From Oncomelania hupensis (lineage: Eukaryota > Mollusca > Gastropoda > Littorinimorpha > Pomatiopsidae): DNA of 64,000 nucleotides. Made by a program: the position numbers and the translations under genes. The stretch spans positions 38,739,091 to 38,803,090 of the forward strand of contig CM072519.1 of the NCBI GenBank assembly GCA_036898135.1. The letters are read 5' to 3'. Positions within the stretch are counted from its first letter, which is position 1. Every line of letters begins with the position of its first letter. The notes under the pieces were generated by a model. The model was not told where the DNA came from. It saw only the letters and a list, made by a program, of their open reading frames with translations, and did no database searches. Below, piece by piece: positions 1 through 13,571 of this stretch.

Positions 1-811
1 CTCTTCGCGAACTACCTTTCGAGACCGCTACAGCACTGTAGCGCTCTCCGTGGGCATAGGGTTGCCCAGACCTTCCGCCAAAATAGTTACGTAGCATTAC
101 GTAGCACTCTACCTAGGCAACTCGGGGCTGATCCCATCCCGATGGGGGAGCCAGTGGGTGGGGTGTTTTCTCAACACTGCTTTTCCGTCTGAAATATGTA
201 GTACTGTTCCTTGTGAATGTACATATAATCCCCCCCATACTACAACTTGTGCCCAAGTTGCCCGGGTGGAGTTGCCCAAATATTTTTGAATAAGTATTTT
301 TTTTTTTTTCGCACAAACATGCACGTGTGACCACAAACCTTTGCTGCGTTCGTCCTTTGGAAAACTACGCACACTTTGATGACGCACTGGAAAAAATTAT
401 GCAATAATCCAAATCTAACATAACAATACAGACTTAGAGCATAAGCTAACTGAATCGTGTAGGACCCCAACAAACCGAGTTCCTGCAACTAGGGGCAAAA
501 TCATGCTGAGCTTAGCTTTGGCTAAACACCCCTTTCACCCAAAGACGAAAACGTGATGCTGTCCCAGAAAACAACCCGCCTAATTGGAACGGTCTCCTTG
601 AGATATTGGGGACACTCATTCTGCTTCCGGCTTTCTGCCCATTCTAATTTATATGCTCCCTGTGCTGCCATTCCTAGGTGTGCAAGTGGACAGATAAAGT
701 TTATCAGTTACATGTACTATACAAAATATATATTCTCCGGCATTGAAAGTAATATAGTGGTTTTTTTTTTTTTCAAAATCTACATTACTCAGATTGTTAT
801 GTTTGCTGCAG
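1..811. other. intron or upstream sequence
   Basis: No recognisable exon, repeat family or RNA gene. There is a T-run near 298-311 and AT-rich sequence up to the acceptor of exon 1. Confidence 0.5.
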
Positions 812-991
812 GTAAAATTCGAAGATTGTTTGGAGGAGATTGTTGACTCCCGAAATGGGGATATCTTCACTTTAGCTGAATCTACCAGTGCCTTTTTTGA
901 GGCTTACCGCCATGTGTTAGAAGGACTGCAGGAATTCGGGCAAGCTGCTCACCTACCTTTCGCGCGATACCTTGTGGACTGCAACAAAAAG
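812..991 (+). CDS. ZNFX1: ZNFX1 exon 1 of window
   Basis: Codes 60 residues with the motif [14 protein letters not shown], the conserved block just before the helicase core in ZNFX1. The acceptor is TTTGCTGCAG, and the donor AAAAAG|GTAGGT leaves phase 0. Upstream exons must exist but none is recognisable in bases 1-811. Confidence 0.85.
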
Positions 992-3900
992 GTAGGTCTA
1001 TTTCATTTATGGCAGACCTTTGTCTCCTTTAAGCACCTGTGGTGAGGTAAACTAGCCATGAATAATGTAAATAAAACTTGCATGCAGTTTGCAGGCATCC
1101 CTGTTTTAATGTTCTGCTAAAGCCGTATTTGTTTTTGTTAACTACTGGAACACATTTGCTGCTATCCTATCCTATCCTATCCTATCCTGTCCCATAACCC
1201 GAAGGTCGTAGGGGCACCACAGATGATCGCTTAACCAGCATACTCCATCTTTCTCTGTCCTCAGCAGCCCTCATGGCTTCGCTCAGTGTCAAACCAGTCC
1301 ATTCTCGAATGTTGTCCTCCTACCTCTTTTTCGGTCTCCCCCTTCTTCTACCTCCTTGCACTGTGCCTTGCAGAATGGTCTTTGCAAGGCCTGATGATCT
1401 GGTGACGTGGCCATACCATCGGAGTTTCCGTTTCTTCACCACTGTGAGCAGGTCATCGTGTTGTCCAATGGCTTGTGTGATGGTCTGTCGGACTTCAACG
1501 TTGGTGATGTGTTGGGTATAGGAAATGCACAGAAGTCTTCTGTAGCACCTCATCTCCATGCTTTGTATTCTTCGTTGGAGATCTGCTGTGAGGGTCCATG
1601 CTTCGCAAGCATATAGGAAGATGGAGATGACCAGAGAGCGCAGCAGTCTTACTTTGGAATGTAGACTGATGGTTCTGTCTTTCCAAATGGGCTTCAACCT
1701 TGTCAGGGCAGCAGTTGTTTGTGCGATCCTGGAGAGGACTTCCTGTCGAGACCCATTGTCTGACACAATGGCTCCTAAATATTTGAAGCTGTGCACTGTG
1801 TTGAGGGATTGGCCTTGTACTTTGATGTCCGTGTTGATGCCATTGGTGTTGTTGGTCATCATTTTGGTCTTCTCTGCACTTATTTCCATTCCATAAGCTC
1901 TGGAGGTGGTGTCAAGCCTCTGTACAAGCTGTTCAAGTTCTTGTTCCTCTCCAGCCAATCCATCAATATCATCCGCAAAACGAAGATTGGAGATTGCTCT
2001 GCCCCCTATGCTGACTGTGCCTTCGTGATCTGCAAGAGCATCTGACATGATGCGCTCTAGGAAGATGTTGAAGAGTGTTGGAGAGAGTAGGCATCCTTGA
2101 CGCACACCGATTGTTGTTCTGAACCAGTTCCCGATGACGCTGTTATGGAGGACTGCACTGGTAGCCTTGTCATACAGGCTTTTGATGACTTCTATAATTT
2201 TAGGGCTGATGTTGTACACTTTCATGGTTGCCCATAGAGCTGCATGCCAGACTCGGTCAAATGCCTTCTTGAAGTCTATGAACACATGATATAGATGTTG
2301 TTGGTGCTGTAGGTATTTCTCACAGATTATTCTGAGGTTGAAAATCTGTTCAGTGGTACTTCGCCCTGCCATGAATCCTGCTTGTTCTTCAGCTATGATT
2401 TGTTCAGCTTGTGGTTTCAACCTGTTGAGTATTATTTTCAGGAGGACCTTGCTGGGATGGCTGATGAGGCTGATGGTGCGGTAATTTTCACACTCCTGAA
2501 GGTTACCTTTTTTGGGAAGAGTGATGACAAGCGACTGGGTCCATGGTGTAGGCCATTCCCCACTCTGCCAGATCTTGTTACAGATAATGGTGGGAGCATC
2601 AGTCATCGCTTCTCCTCCTGCTTGTAGCAGTTCCGCTGGTATGTTGTCCACTCCCGCTGACTTCCCTTTCTTCAGCGATTGCACTGCTGCCTCAACTTCT
2701 TCCCGGAGAATTGGGAGGATTTCTTCTTCTTCTCTGCTCTCGGGACATGCTAGAACTGATGGGTCTCCATTTGGTGTATGGTTGTAAAGGTCAGAGCAGT
2801 ACTCTGTCCATCTGTCCAAGACTTCTTGTTCTTCTGTAAGGCAAATGCCAGACTTGCTTTGGATAGTGGAGACTTTGGGCTGTTTAACACTTGTCAGCCG
2901 CTTCACAGTCTGGTAGGCCTTCTTGCTCTTGTTCTTGTTCAGATTGTTCTCTATTTCCTGGCATTGATCTTCTATCCAGTTCTCCTTTGCTGTGCGCATG
3001 CCTTTTCGGATGTCATTGTTGATTTTTCGGTAGACATCAGCTCCCTGTGAGGTGTTCTTTTTCTTTTTTAACTCTCTTCGTTTATCACACAGATCCAAAA
3101 GTTCAGGTGTGATCCACGGCTTCTTCTTTGGTCGGTGCTTGCCAAGGATCTCAGTGGCGGCATCTGTTACAGCTGAGTTGAAGGTATTGGTCATGGTGTT
3201 GACATCTACTTCGCCTGCCCCCAAAATAAGCAGTGGTGCAAATTTCCCTCCAATTGTGGCCTGAAATATTTTTGCCACCTCCGGGTCTTGCAGTTTGTCC
3301 AGGTCGAACTTCAGCCTAGTGCACTTTGCTGTATTTACTCTCTTCAAATGGAGCCGGAAAGACATCATCACGAGATCGTGGTCACTTCCAATGTCTGCTC
3401 CTGGAAAAGTGCGTGTCCTGCCAATGTTGATGCTTGATCTGAAGCGTTTCTTGACCATGATGTAGTCGATCTGGTTGTGATGTTCCCCGCCGGGACTGTG
3501 CCATGTCCATCGTCTGGATTTTTTGTGGAGACCAAGCGTGTTTGCCAGTACCAGATTGTTGTATCTGGCAAACTCCAATAGCCTCAGACCCCTGTCATTT
3601 GTCTCGTTGTTGCAGTGGGGTCCGCATGTGTCTCCCCAGTTGTGGTGCGCATCTTGGCCAACCTTGGCATTCCAGTCGCCTTGCACTATGACTATGTCCT
3701 TCTTCGGCACTTGGTCAAGGACCGCCTGTATATTTTCATAAAAATCCTCCACTTCGCTGTCTTCATAGTCTGATGTTGGGGCATAGGCCTGGATGATGGT
3801 AATGTTGAAAGGGGTTGCTCTCAGACGGATGGTAATGAGTCTACTGGAGACTGGGCGGCAACCCATGACAGTGGCTAGAATGTTCTTGTGGACCAAGAAT

Positions 3901-6900
3901 CCAACGCCGTGTTCGTGCCTGTCATCTCTACCGCTGAAATAGAGCTTGTGGCCTTTGTCAGTCGTTGTTTCACCTAGGCCTTTCCAGCGCAGTTCGCTGA
4001 TACCTAGAACGTTCCATCGATAGTGGTCCAGCTCGTGGGCCAGTTCTTCTAATTTTCCTTCCTCAGTTAGGGTCCTGACATTCCAGGTTCCTATGACGAA
4101 CTGCTGCTGCAGTTTATTATTATTATCCCTTTTTATTGGGAAACTCTGGGCCGCCTCCCCCGGGGAAGGCATAGTCGCAGCCCGTGGCGCGCCCAAAGCC
4201 TACCTACCTAACATTATTTGTGAATTTTTGAAATTTTTGCTGTGGGAGCAAACCGGAGTACCCGGAGAAAACCCCCGAGACGTTGCCCGAGTCGAAAGTA
4301 AATAATATTCGGAGAAACATAACGCCCAGATGGTGGCTCGAATCCACGCCAGGCGCCATTAGTTTCTGGCTTGTGGACAAGGCAAGTTAGTCCCGCCTTA
4401 GCCCACTTGGCCACAACGCTCGCTATTTGATGGCGACTGAGTGGAGAGGGAGTGTTCACGTAAATTCTCCCAGGTACTTTAGGTAACATGTCTGCTTCAT
4501 ATATTATTCAAAGCAAACATCATAACATTTTGAATGGCATTCATTTTCATACTTATTTGTGTTGTCATTTTGCCATTACATCGCTTTTAATGGATACAGG
4601 TGAAGCCTCCAGCCTACCTCTTACACTACCCGATGCCCAAGATGAACCTGCGCTCCTTATTGACTCTGACTTCCAGCACAGCTGAGGTGCCTGACGAAGA
4701 AGAAGACCATGGCTGGCTGTTTATTAGGAGTCCGAGCGAAGATTCCAAGTCCATTGCATCTACCAGTTCAGTGACAGATCAACCAAGTTCTGAAGACTTC
4801 ACTGAGCTACAGAAGCCAGCGCCATCTTCAAAAGACTCAGAGGAAAATCTGAATCAAGCAGCAACAGAAGAAGCACCTGAGGAGTATGCTTCGCAGGTGA
4901 CCGTGATCAACCCTAATACGTGGCCGTCTGCTGACCAAACCATTCTCAACATGTCGCAGGCAAGTACAGATTTCCAGTATGCAGGCCTAAATTATTTTGT
5001 TATTGGAAGGAGAGTTTCAAATGAAGTAGAAATCTAACCATGCTGGAAAAAACCAGCATGACCTTAGAGAAGATAGCATGGTAGAAGCCTTCAAATAGAC
5101 CTCTTCATCTGTTGAGAAAAGGTGATCAAGGCAGTAGTAGGGCAAGGTTTCAGACAATTGGTAATTAAGGTGTAGAAAGAGAGAGCATTTCCGAACACTG
5201 GATGATCATGTAGAAAGGAACTAATAACTCAGAGTTCACAATGAAGATTTCCTGTCACAGTTGACGGTATCCCACTGCCTTATTCCTGTATCTTCAAAGT
5301 ATAAGGCTATGTGATACTGTCAACTTTGGATGGGGATTTTTCATTGTGAACACTGAGATATTGATTTATTTCGATACAATAGGTAATTCAGAACTCATTA
5401 CTGTAGCTTGTCAAAAATAATGACTGAACGTTCTATCAAAAGTTTTCCATGATGTCCTACTGTTGGTCTCTTTAAAATTTACTTAGCTTTGACCTTTGAC
5501 TCTTACAGTACGAAGCGGTTCGTATCGCCTTGTCTAAGGAGCTTGCCATCATCCAAGGTCCACCAGGAACGGGCAAGACGTTTGTGGGACTGAAGATCAC
5601 TAAGCTGCTGCTGGAGAATGCTCAGGCATGGACGGAGCCAGGTTGAGTATAATTATGTAACCTACCTATACTATGACGTTGAATCCATTATTTATTGTCC
5701 TCAATTTGTGTTGCAACGTAAATCAGAGCTATAATAAATTAAGTAGACGAAAACTGTATTATTCCACTATAATTTTTCAGACCACAAAAAAGATTAAATG
5801 CACGTTTTCAGGCAAAAGTTTAGCGCATATCAACATTCTTTCAGACAATACAATACAAAATACAATATGTCTTTATTCATCTCTACAACCTTGGCTGTGT
5901 GTCTGTAAAATCAATTAATCAAAAACCATGCAAAAATAACAGTTGACCTCACATTTTCACATCGCATCATACCAGCACCTATACATATAACAACAAATTA
6001 ATACTATACCTACGACACGCTGTCATTTTACCAGACCACAAAACAAAACTTCCTCTAACGGTTGCTGTTTGCACACAGAAAATTGAACATTGAACAACTT
6101 TCAACACAGATTCAAACGGAAATAAATTGTGGTTCATTATGTAGAAATTTTGTTTAGTTTAATTTTAGTATAGCTCAGGTTCTATATAAGTGACATAGGA
6201 TTCATAGTCCTATTGATATGCTTTGTTTGGGCTGCTTAGCAATACGGTCAGCTAATACAAATACCTTCTATAATTATGGCATTTAAACCTCTTTACCATG
6301 ATAAGACATCAGATAGTTTGGGATACGATTGTCATCATTATGAATGTGATTGTTGACGATGACAATGACCAATTCCATTGCACACTCGTTTTCTTTTGTG
6401 GTTTCTCTTTCCTGATCTATCACAAAGTATTATTTTGATGATGCTTCAGGTCATCCCAAGCCGATATTGGTGGTGTGTTATACCAATCATGCTCTGGATC
6501 AGTTTTTGGAGGGCATCCTTCAATTCTGCCCGGAGAGTATCATCAGGGTAGGCAGTCGCAGCAAGAACGAGAAACTGGACAGATTCAACATAAAAGAATT
6601 GAGGCGAGCCATAAGGAAAAATATGTACGATTGCAATGATGATTTTAGTCAGCTGTATGACAATATCAACAGCTGCGAGTCCAAGCTATCCTTGGAGAAG
6701 AGAATCCTGGAAAGGAGTTCCAAAGACCTGGAAACCAGTGCCAGCACTATAGTTTCAGAGTTCAATCTGCGGCAAGTCATGGACGACAAGCAGTACATGC
6801 TCCTGAGAAGCTTCTGCAGTGATACAGAGTCGATCAGCATCATAGCAGACTGGCTGTCGTTCGGCTTGGCTGCGAAGGAGGTGGAGAGCGGTGAGGTGGA

Positions 6901-9900
6901 CGAGAAAAAGATCGACCCCTCAACTGTCCATGATCTCCAACAAGACGTGCGTGCTAGCCTATACAGGTTTGCCCAGTTTTAATGCTAGTGTAATGTATAG
7001 CTAGTAGTCATGTACTTACAGAGCTCCTGCCTATAAACGAATGCCTACAATGTTAAGAACGCAGACACTGCGAGCTGTTACCATGACGACAAACCAGAGC
7101 ACGTAAAAGTGCAAGTGCGCCTTTTTTTTGGTGCCCTGAGCATGCTGCCAGCGTGGAGGAGTTGTGAGTATAACAAGTCGACATCGACATTGGCATCATC
7201 ATATAGGCTACATCTGCATGCCTACATCAGTGATGTTGCTAGAAATTTTCAGCATAGGCCATTTAGCCGATTCAGTCACAAATTTTTAGGACATTTTGAA
7301 AATCTTTCGGCCATCATATTGACTTCTTTCCAACACCAAACGAGAGGCCACTGATACGTTTCGGTTTCTTTTTCGGCGGCATTTCGAAAACAAAAAGTTT
7401 TATTGCCGGAAGCACGCCGTTCGCAACAAGGGACATTACACTAACTCTCTCTGCTGATGCATGTGTCGTCTGCTTGGTGCTTCCGATACTTGATGTTTGA
7501 CAATAACTCATAACACCTTTATTAATTTGATAGGAAATTAATATGGCAGAAGCAGTAATAACGAAACAGACATGAGACAAGCAAGCAAAAAACGGACAAA
7601 GGGTGGCCGATTGAGACATAAAACCTTAGGACAGCAGGCCGATCAGGGCTCACGATCATTAAGGCTGCAGAACTGCAACAGAACATTTTGAGCTATTGGT
7701 CCAAATTCTGTTAACAGCTTAGAGTCTGAGGAGAGTATAGGGGAGGTGGGGGTTGAGGGGAGGTTCTTAGAAGAGTCGACTTTCTGTGATTACAGTTTAC
7801 ATGGTGTTCCAACCGCGGGCCTTGGGGCACACTACACAACCAGATCAGTCTCTAAAACATGGAATGGGGTAAGAAGGGCAAGGGAGGAGAAGGCGTGCTC
7901 AGATAAATGCGCCTACACTGTACACGTTAAAATGGCAAAGATGTTGACTAAGTTAGTATGATCTCTTACAAATAGGCCTATAAAAGAAGATAGTGACAGA
8001 AGAAAAGATTGAATGAGGATGGTAGAAGAAGTGTATATGATAATACTGTTGATCTAAAATGGGAGCCAGCCTTTTTGCTCCTGGACAACTTGCCCCTGGA
8101 CCATTTGCCCTTGACAGTAGACCCCAGGACTGTTCACCTCTTAAGACAGTTCGTCCCAGGACAACTTGCTTGCCCTGGACCGTTCGTCCCAGACCATACG
8201 CCCCTGGACTATTCATCCCCTAGGGGTGATAAGCTTCCCCCTTCCTATCACACCCTTCCCCCTTACTGCCTCCCCTCCCTATCACACCCTTCCCCTTCTT
8301 CCTCCCATCTCCCCCCCCCCCCCCCCAGACATTTTGCCCTCGGACATTTTGCGCTCGGACAACTGGCCCCCTCTTGAAATGAAAATGCACGCACATATTT
8401 AATTGAAGAAAGATTAAAAAAACAAATTTAATTTACACAAAAATAAGATTAATTATTTTTTTTTAAGCAGCATAAAATGATAAACATATAACTAAATCCA
8501 TTTGAGAATAACTATCAGGACTAGGCACACTCATGCAGACACACACTCACTCAAAATGCCAGATTGTGAGCTATGCTTTGCAGGAAGTCCAGAACAGGTC
8601 GATTTGGGAAGTCTTTTGTCAGTTGGCGAAGACGATGCTCTGTATGCACCTACTTTGTGTGTTTTTTTTGTTTGCCGTGGTTCCTGACCAGCGTTTGCCT
8701 GAATGCGCTTGATTCAACCAAGATTATCCTGCACCTTTGGAACATCCAGGAGCTTCCAGATCGAGGGATGATGGCATGTAATATGCAACTGAAATCCTCT
8801 GTGCTATGCTTCAGCAGAGTTGCTTGTCCTGCTTTTTTTCAGCAAGAGTATTCTGGTATGCAGTTCTCCACAATAGCGCCATCTGGAACTGGTTCAGAAC
8901 AATCTGTGTGCGTAAAGGATGCCTACTATCTCCAACACTCTTCAACATCTTCCTAGAGCGCATGATGTCAGATGCCCTTGCATATCATGAAGGCACAGTC
9001 AGCATAGGGGGTAGAGCAATCTCCAACCTCCGTTTTGCAGATGACAATGATGGATTGGCTTGAGAGGAACAAGAACATGAACAGCTGGTACAGAGGCTTG
9101 ACACCACTTCCAGAGCCTATGGAATGGAAATAAGTGCAGAGAAGACCAAAATGATGGCCAACAACACGGACATCAAAGTCCAAGGCCAGTCCCTCAACAC
9201 AGTGCATAGCTTCAAATATTTAGGAGCCATTGTATCAGGCAATGCATCCTGATAGGAAGTTCTCTCCAGGATCGCACAAACAACTGCTGTCCCTGACAAG
9301 GTTGAAGTCCATTTGGAAAGACAGGACCATCAGTCTACATTCCAAGGTAAGGCTGCTGCGCTCCCTTGTCATCTCCATCTTCATATACGCTTGCTAAACA
9401 TAGACCTTCAGCAGAACTACAACGAAGAATACAAAGCATGGAGATGAGGTGCTACAGAAGACTTCTGGGCCTTTCCTATACCCAGCACATCACCAATGAC
9501 GAAGTCCGACAGATCATCACACAAGCCTTTGGACAACAAGATGACAAGCTCATAGTGGTGAAGAAACTCCGATGGTATGGCCACATCACCAGATCATCAG
9601 GCCTTGCAAAACCATCCTGCAAGGCACAGTGCAAAGAGGCAGAAGAATAGGAAGACAGAAAAAGAGGTAGGAGGACACTTTCTAGAATTGACTGGCTTGA
9701 CACTGAGCAAAGCCATAAGGGTTGCTGAGGACAGAGAAAGATGGAGTATGCTTGTTAAACGATCATCCGTGGTGGTCCAGTGACCTTCGAGTTATGGGAT
9801 AGGATAGCATAGGATATGCTAGTGAAAGTTTTATAAACAAGTGGCAAGCATAGGATATCTTCGGCCCTGCCCTTGATATCGTAAGATGTACACATTCTCA

Positions 9901-12900
9901 AAATAGTCTTTTTTGGGATATGCATCATCCGGAATAGTATCTTGCGAATCTTCTAATATGTCAACAATGGATTCTGGCAGAATGAAGACGAACACTGGAA
10001 TCGTACAAATCCACAATGCGAAGTCCAGATCCTCCGCATAAGTCCTGTGAAGCCCGTGTTCTTGCACTTTGCGATAGACGCTCTGACAAAGATGAAAAAA
10101 AAGCAAGCATGAAGCCAGCAAGGGTTCACTAAATATCATTTGTAAAAATCAATTCAAAGCAATAAATAGGCGGTGGCAAGTATTCTGGAGGCAAATTGTC
10201 CGGAGGACGAATCATTCTAGAAGATGAACAGTCCAGGGGCGTATAGTCCGGGGCGAGTGGTCAGAGGCAAGCTGTCCAGGGGCTAATTGGCCTAGGGGGT
10301 GAACGGTCCAGGGGCGTACGGTTGGGGGAGAGTTATCCTGGGGGGCACGTTGTCCGGGGGGCAAAAAGTCCTAGACCCATCTAAAATGTACATGCATCTT
10401 ATCTAGTTTAATTCTTAAACATATGAAAATTTTGTTCAGGCTTTGGTTGCCCCGAGCAAGGCAGTGCCTCCAATACAAGGTGAACGAAGAGCTCAAAGCC
10501 AAAAGGCACCCACAAGAGTTGATGAGACACCTGACATCCACACAGACGTGCATCCTGCCTGACAAACTTCTGCAACCTGTCATCAACAGGCGAGAGAACA
10601 TGATTTTTTTTTAAAATTTGTTGTGTGACCATTAATTGGACTTTATATTAAAAAAAATAATAATAATCAACCCTCTTATTTTAACCTTATAATTATATCC
10701 GATTGCTTGCACTATACTGCAATAACTGCTACACTCTTTCAACCCACAAGATGACATCTGCTCAATGTTCAGGTCAGTTCTAGCACAAAATGTTTTTAAG
10801 AATTTTAGGGTTCTCGCCAGTTCTCTGACAGACTTATAGAATAAGCTTATACTTGGGACATTTCTTCATCCTCCCAACAATAGCTGTAAGCCTATTTGAA
10901 GACTTATTGACTCGCATGCACAGCAGTGTGAGTCTATGTACTCAATCACCCCCTCCCCACCCCCACCCTACCTCCACCCCTCAAAAAATGTTTCAAGATT
11001 TTTGCAAATCTGTGCGAGATGAGTCCTAAATAGTCCAAAAATGACATTTCAAAAATAACAATTTGTCCGTTCGTCCGTCTGTCCATCTGTCTGTCCGCCA
11101 TCTGCTATCCCTGTGTGCAAAACTTGCAAGTGGTATAATTTCTCAGAACCTATTTCATCTATTGCAAAACTAGTTCCAGTCATTCGCCAGAAAAGGCAAG
11201 CACCGAAAGTCGAATAAAGTTCTTCGATGTGTTACGAAATGATGCTTGCATGACTATGACTAATAAACATTAAAAATGATCGCTGTTGCTTCTAATTCTG
11301 TTCTATTTACAAAGGCTTTGTTAAGATGAGCATAATTATTATTGACCATATTTAATAGTTGCTTCCCTTGATTTGCTTTTGTTAGTTCTGAGCAGTAGGC
11401 TATAATAGCATTCCACAATTCCTGCCTAGATACTGTTATATACATAGGCCTAATCTACATTATATATTATAAGTCAGTCTCCGCGCAGCGAAGAAGAGTC
11501 ACTAGCTGAAGAAGAAGATAGTCACTAGCTGAATATAATTATTAGGCTTGTATTGGTTTTTAAAAAATTAATATTCTATTCCTTGTCTGAAAGATTCATT
11601 CACAGATTTACTAGATGAATTTATTCGATTCACTCAAATGTGTTGTATTTATCATTTGACTTGTTGCAACCAGGGGTTTGTATGCAGCGATTACAAAAGG
11701 TTATTCACGCCATTTCAACGACGATTACAGCATCCGTTCTTGGCTCGGCTTCGAAGGGACGCCAGAGGAGACAGAATCGGTGCAGGTAGACTTTTTTTAA
11801 ATACAATTGGTGCGCCCCACCCCGTACTGTTACTCCTGTTAATGATAATTCATTATGTTTACTGGACAAACGGACGAGAGTATATAACGAGGTTTAGTCT
11901 GAACAAGCATGCATTCCATCTCATGGAATTTAGGGTTGTTTCAGCAGATCTTTTATACGGAATGGGGATCTCTTGTAACCAAGTTATGGTCCTGATTCGG
12001 CTCTTTGCAGTCCGCTTGACCCTATAAACAATGACTTTCCCCCTGTGGGGGGTGTCGGGGGTTTCAGTATAAATAGTATCCCCACTTTCTGGAAATGTAG
12101 TGCTTTAAATTCCCACTGTTGCTGTCTTTCTCCTTTGTTCTTTCTCATTCCTACTCTGTTCTATGAATCTACTATACTATCTTCTTCTTCGCTAGACCAG
12201 TCACCTACCTTTTTTTTTTGAAAACTCTTCCGGGACAAAACTCCTCATTTGTGTGTGAGGTCTGTTGGATCAGCTTGGAAATATTGGACGCTTTCTGCCA
12301 GGTGCTCACTGGGGCTTCCTATGATGTTATTATTTTGCAATGTAGTCATTTTATATGTATGTGTTTTGATATTTTATAATAATAATAATTATAATAATAA
12401 TGTTCGTCATTTATAAGGCGCCTTAGCCTAAGGATCAAGGCGCTAGCCGATACAGGATCTAACTCGAACCGTCCGAGACGCCCACCCGCAGCCTTTGGCG
12501 CATGGTCTGACGCCCGGACAACTGAGCACAATCCTGGGCAGCCAGGGATAAGGGAGAAGGACCAAGTGCATGCTGGGTGTGTTCTTGTTACCGGCACTCA
12601 CCCGTCTAGGACATGAGCGTCAGGATCTTTAAAGTCCGTTATGATGGAATGTATGCGACACACAGACTAGACCTCGGTTTATACTCTCATCCGAAGGAGT
12701 AGGAAAACAGGAGTAAAGTGTCTTTCCCAGGGACACAACACAATGGCCCGGCCAGGGCTCGAACCCGGGACGTTCAGATCCTCAAGCCGAAGCACTACCA
12801 TTAGACCACAGTGCCTCCCTAATAATGATGTTTATATTCTATTTTGTTTTTGTAAACGTGGGTTCGATAAATTAGAGTATAGCCTCAGCGTCCCCTGTGT

Positions 12901-13504
12901 GGGATGTCTTTATTGTGAAGTGACTGGCTGGCGGAGTGCCTTCAGTGTTACCACTAGGGTTGTTTCGGCAGATCTTTTATGCGGATCAGGGGCGAGTCCT
13001 CTTTCAGCGAAGTTGTGGTCTTTAATTTTGTGGTCCGGATTTGGCTATACTGGTCCTGATTTGGCATGGAAGAGTCCGCTGGACCTAAAGCAACAATAAT
13101 GTAATGTAATGTAATGTAATAAACAATGACTAACTATCTAATAGACTATGATGCTCAAATCCTCGAAAAGTGAATGTCGGTTACATAAACACACCCAGTA
13201 AGGACTAGATCCCATTCCCCCTTGGTTGTTCAGAATTGCTCAGTAGTCTGGATGTCAGACGATGCGCATCAAACAGCAAGTTGGCGCCTTGGGTGGCCTG
13301 AGTTAGATCTTGTTTTGACCAGTGCCTTCAGCAGCTCTTGACCTAATAAAGAGCTATTTAAGAACAGTTCAACACCTCAGTAATCCCTTGACCTGCCTTT
13401 TTCTGCGTCAGAAAATATGCTTCTGAAGTTTAATTAAATGTACACTTAAGGTACTAGATAATGGTGCTGCAGTTGAGAATGATGATGTCGATGATGATAA
13501 TGAA

Positions 13505-13571
<67 letters not shown>

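Noticed and set aside
4964..4969. GT donor for exon 2
   Set aside because: Gives the wrong reading frame into the Walker A exon; the GC donor five bases earlier fits.
11638..12027. 129-codon open frame on + that could hold an exon ([14 protein letters not shown])
   Set aside because: Its phases do not fit the ZNFX1 chain and no homology is recognised; its 3' half is a repeat family.
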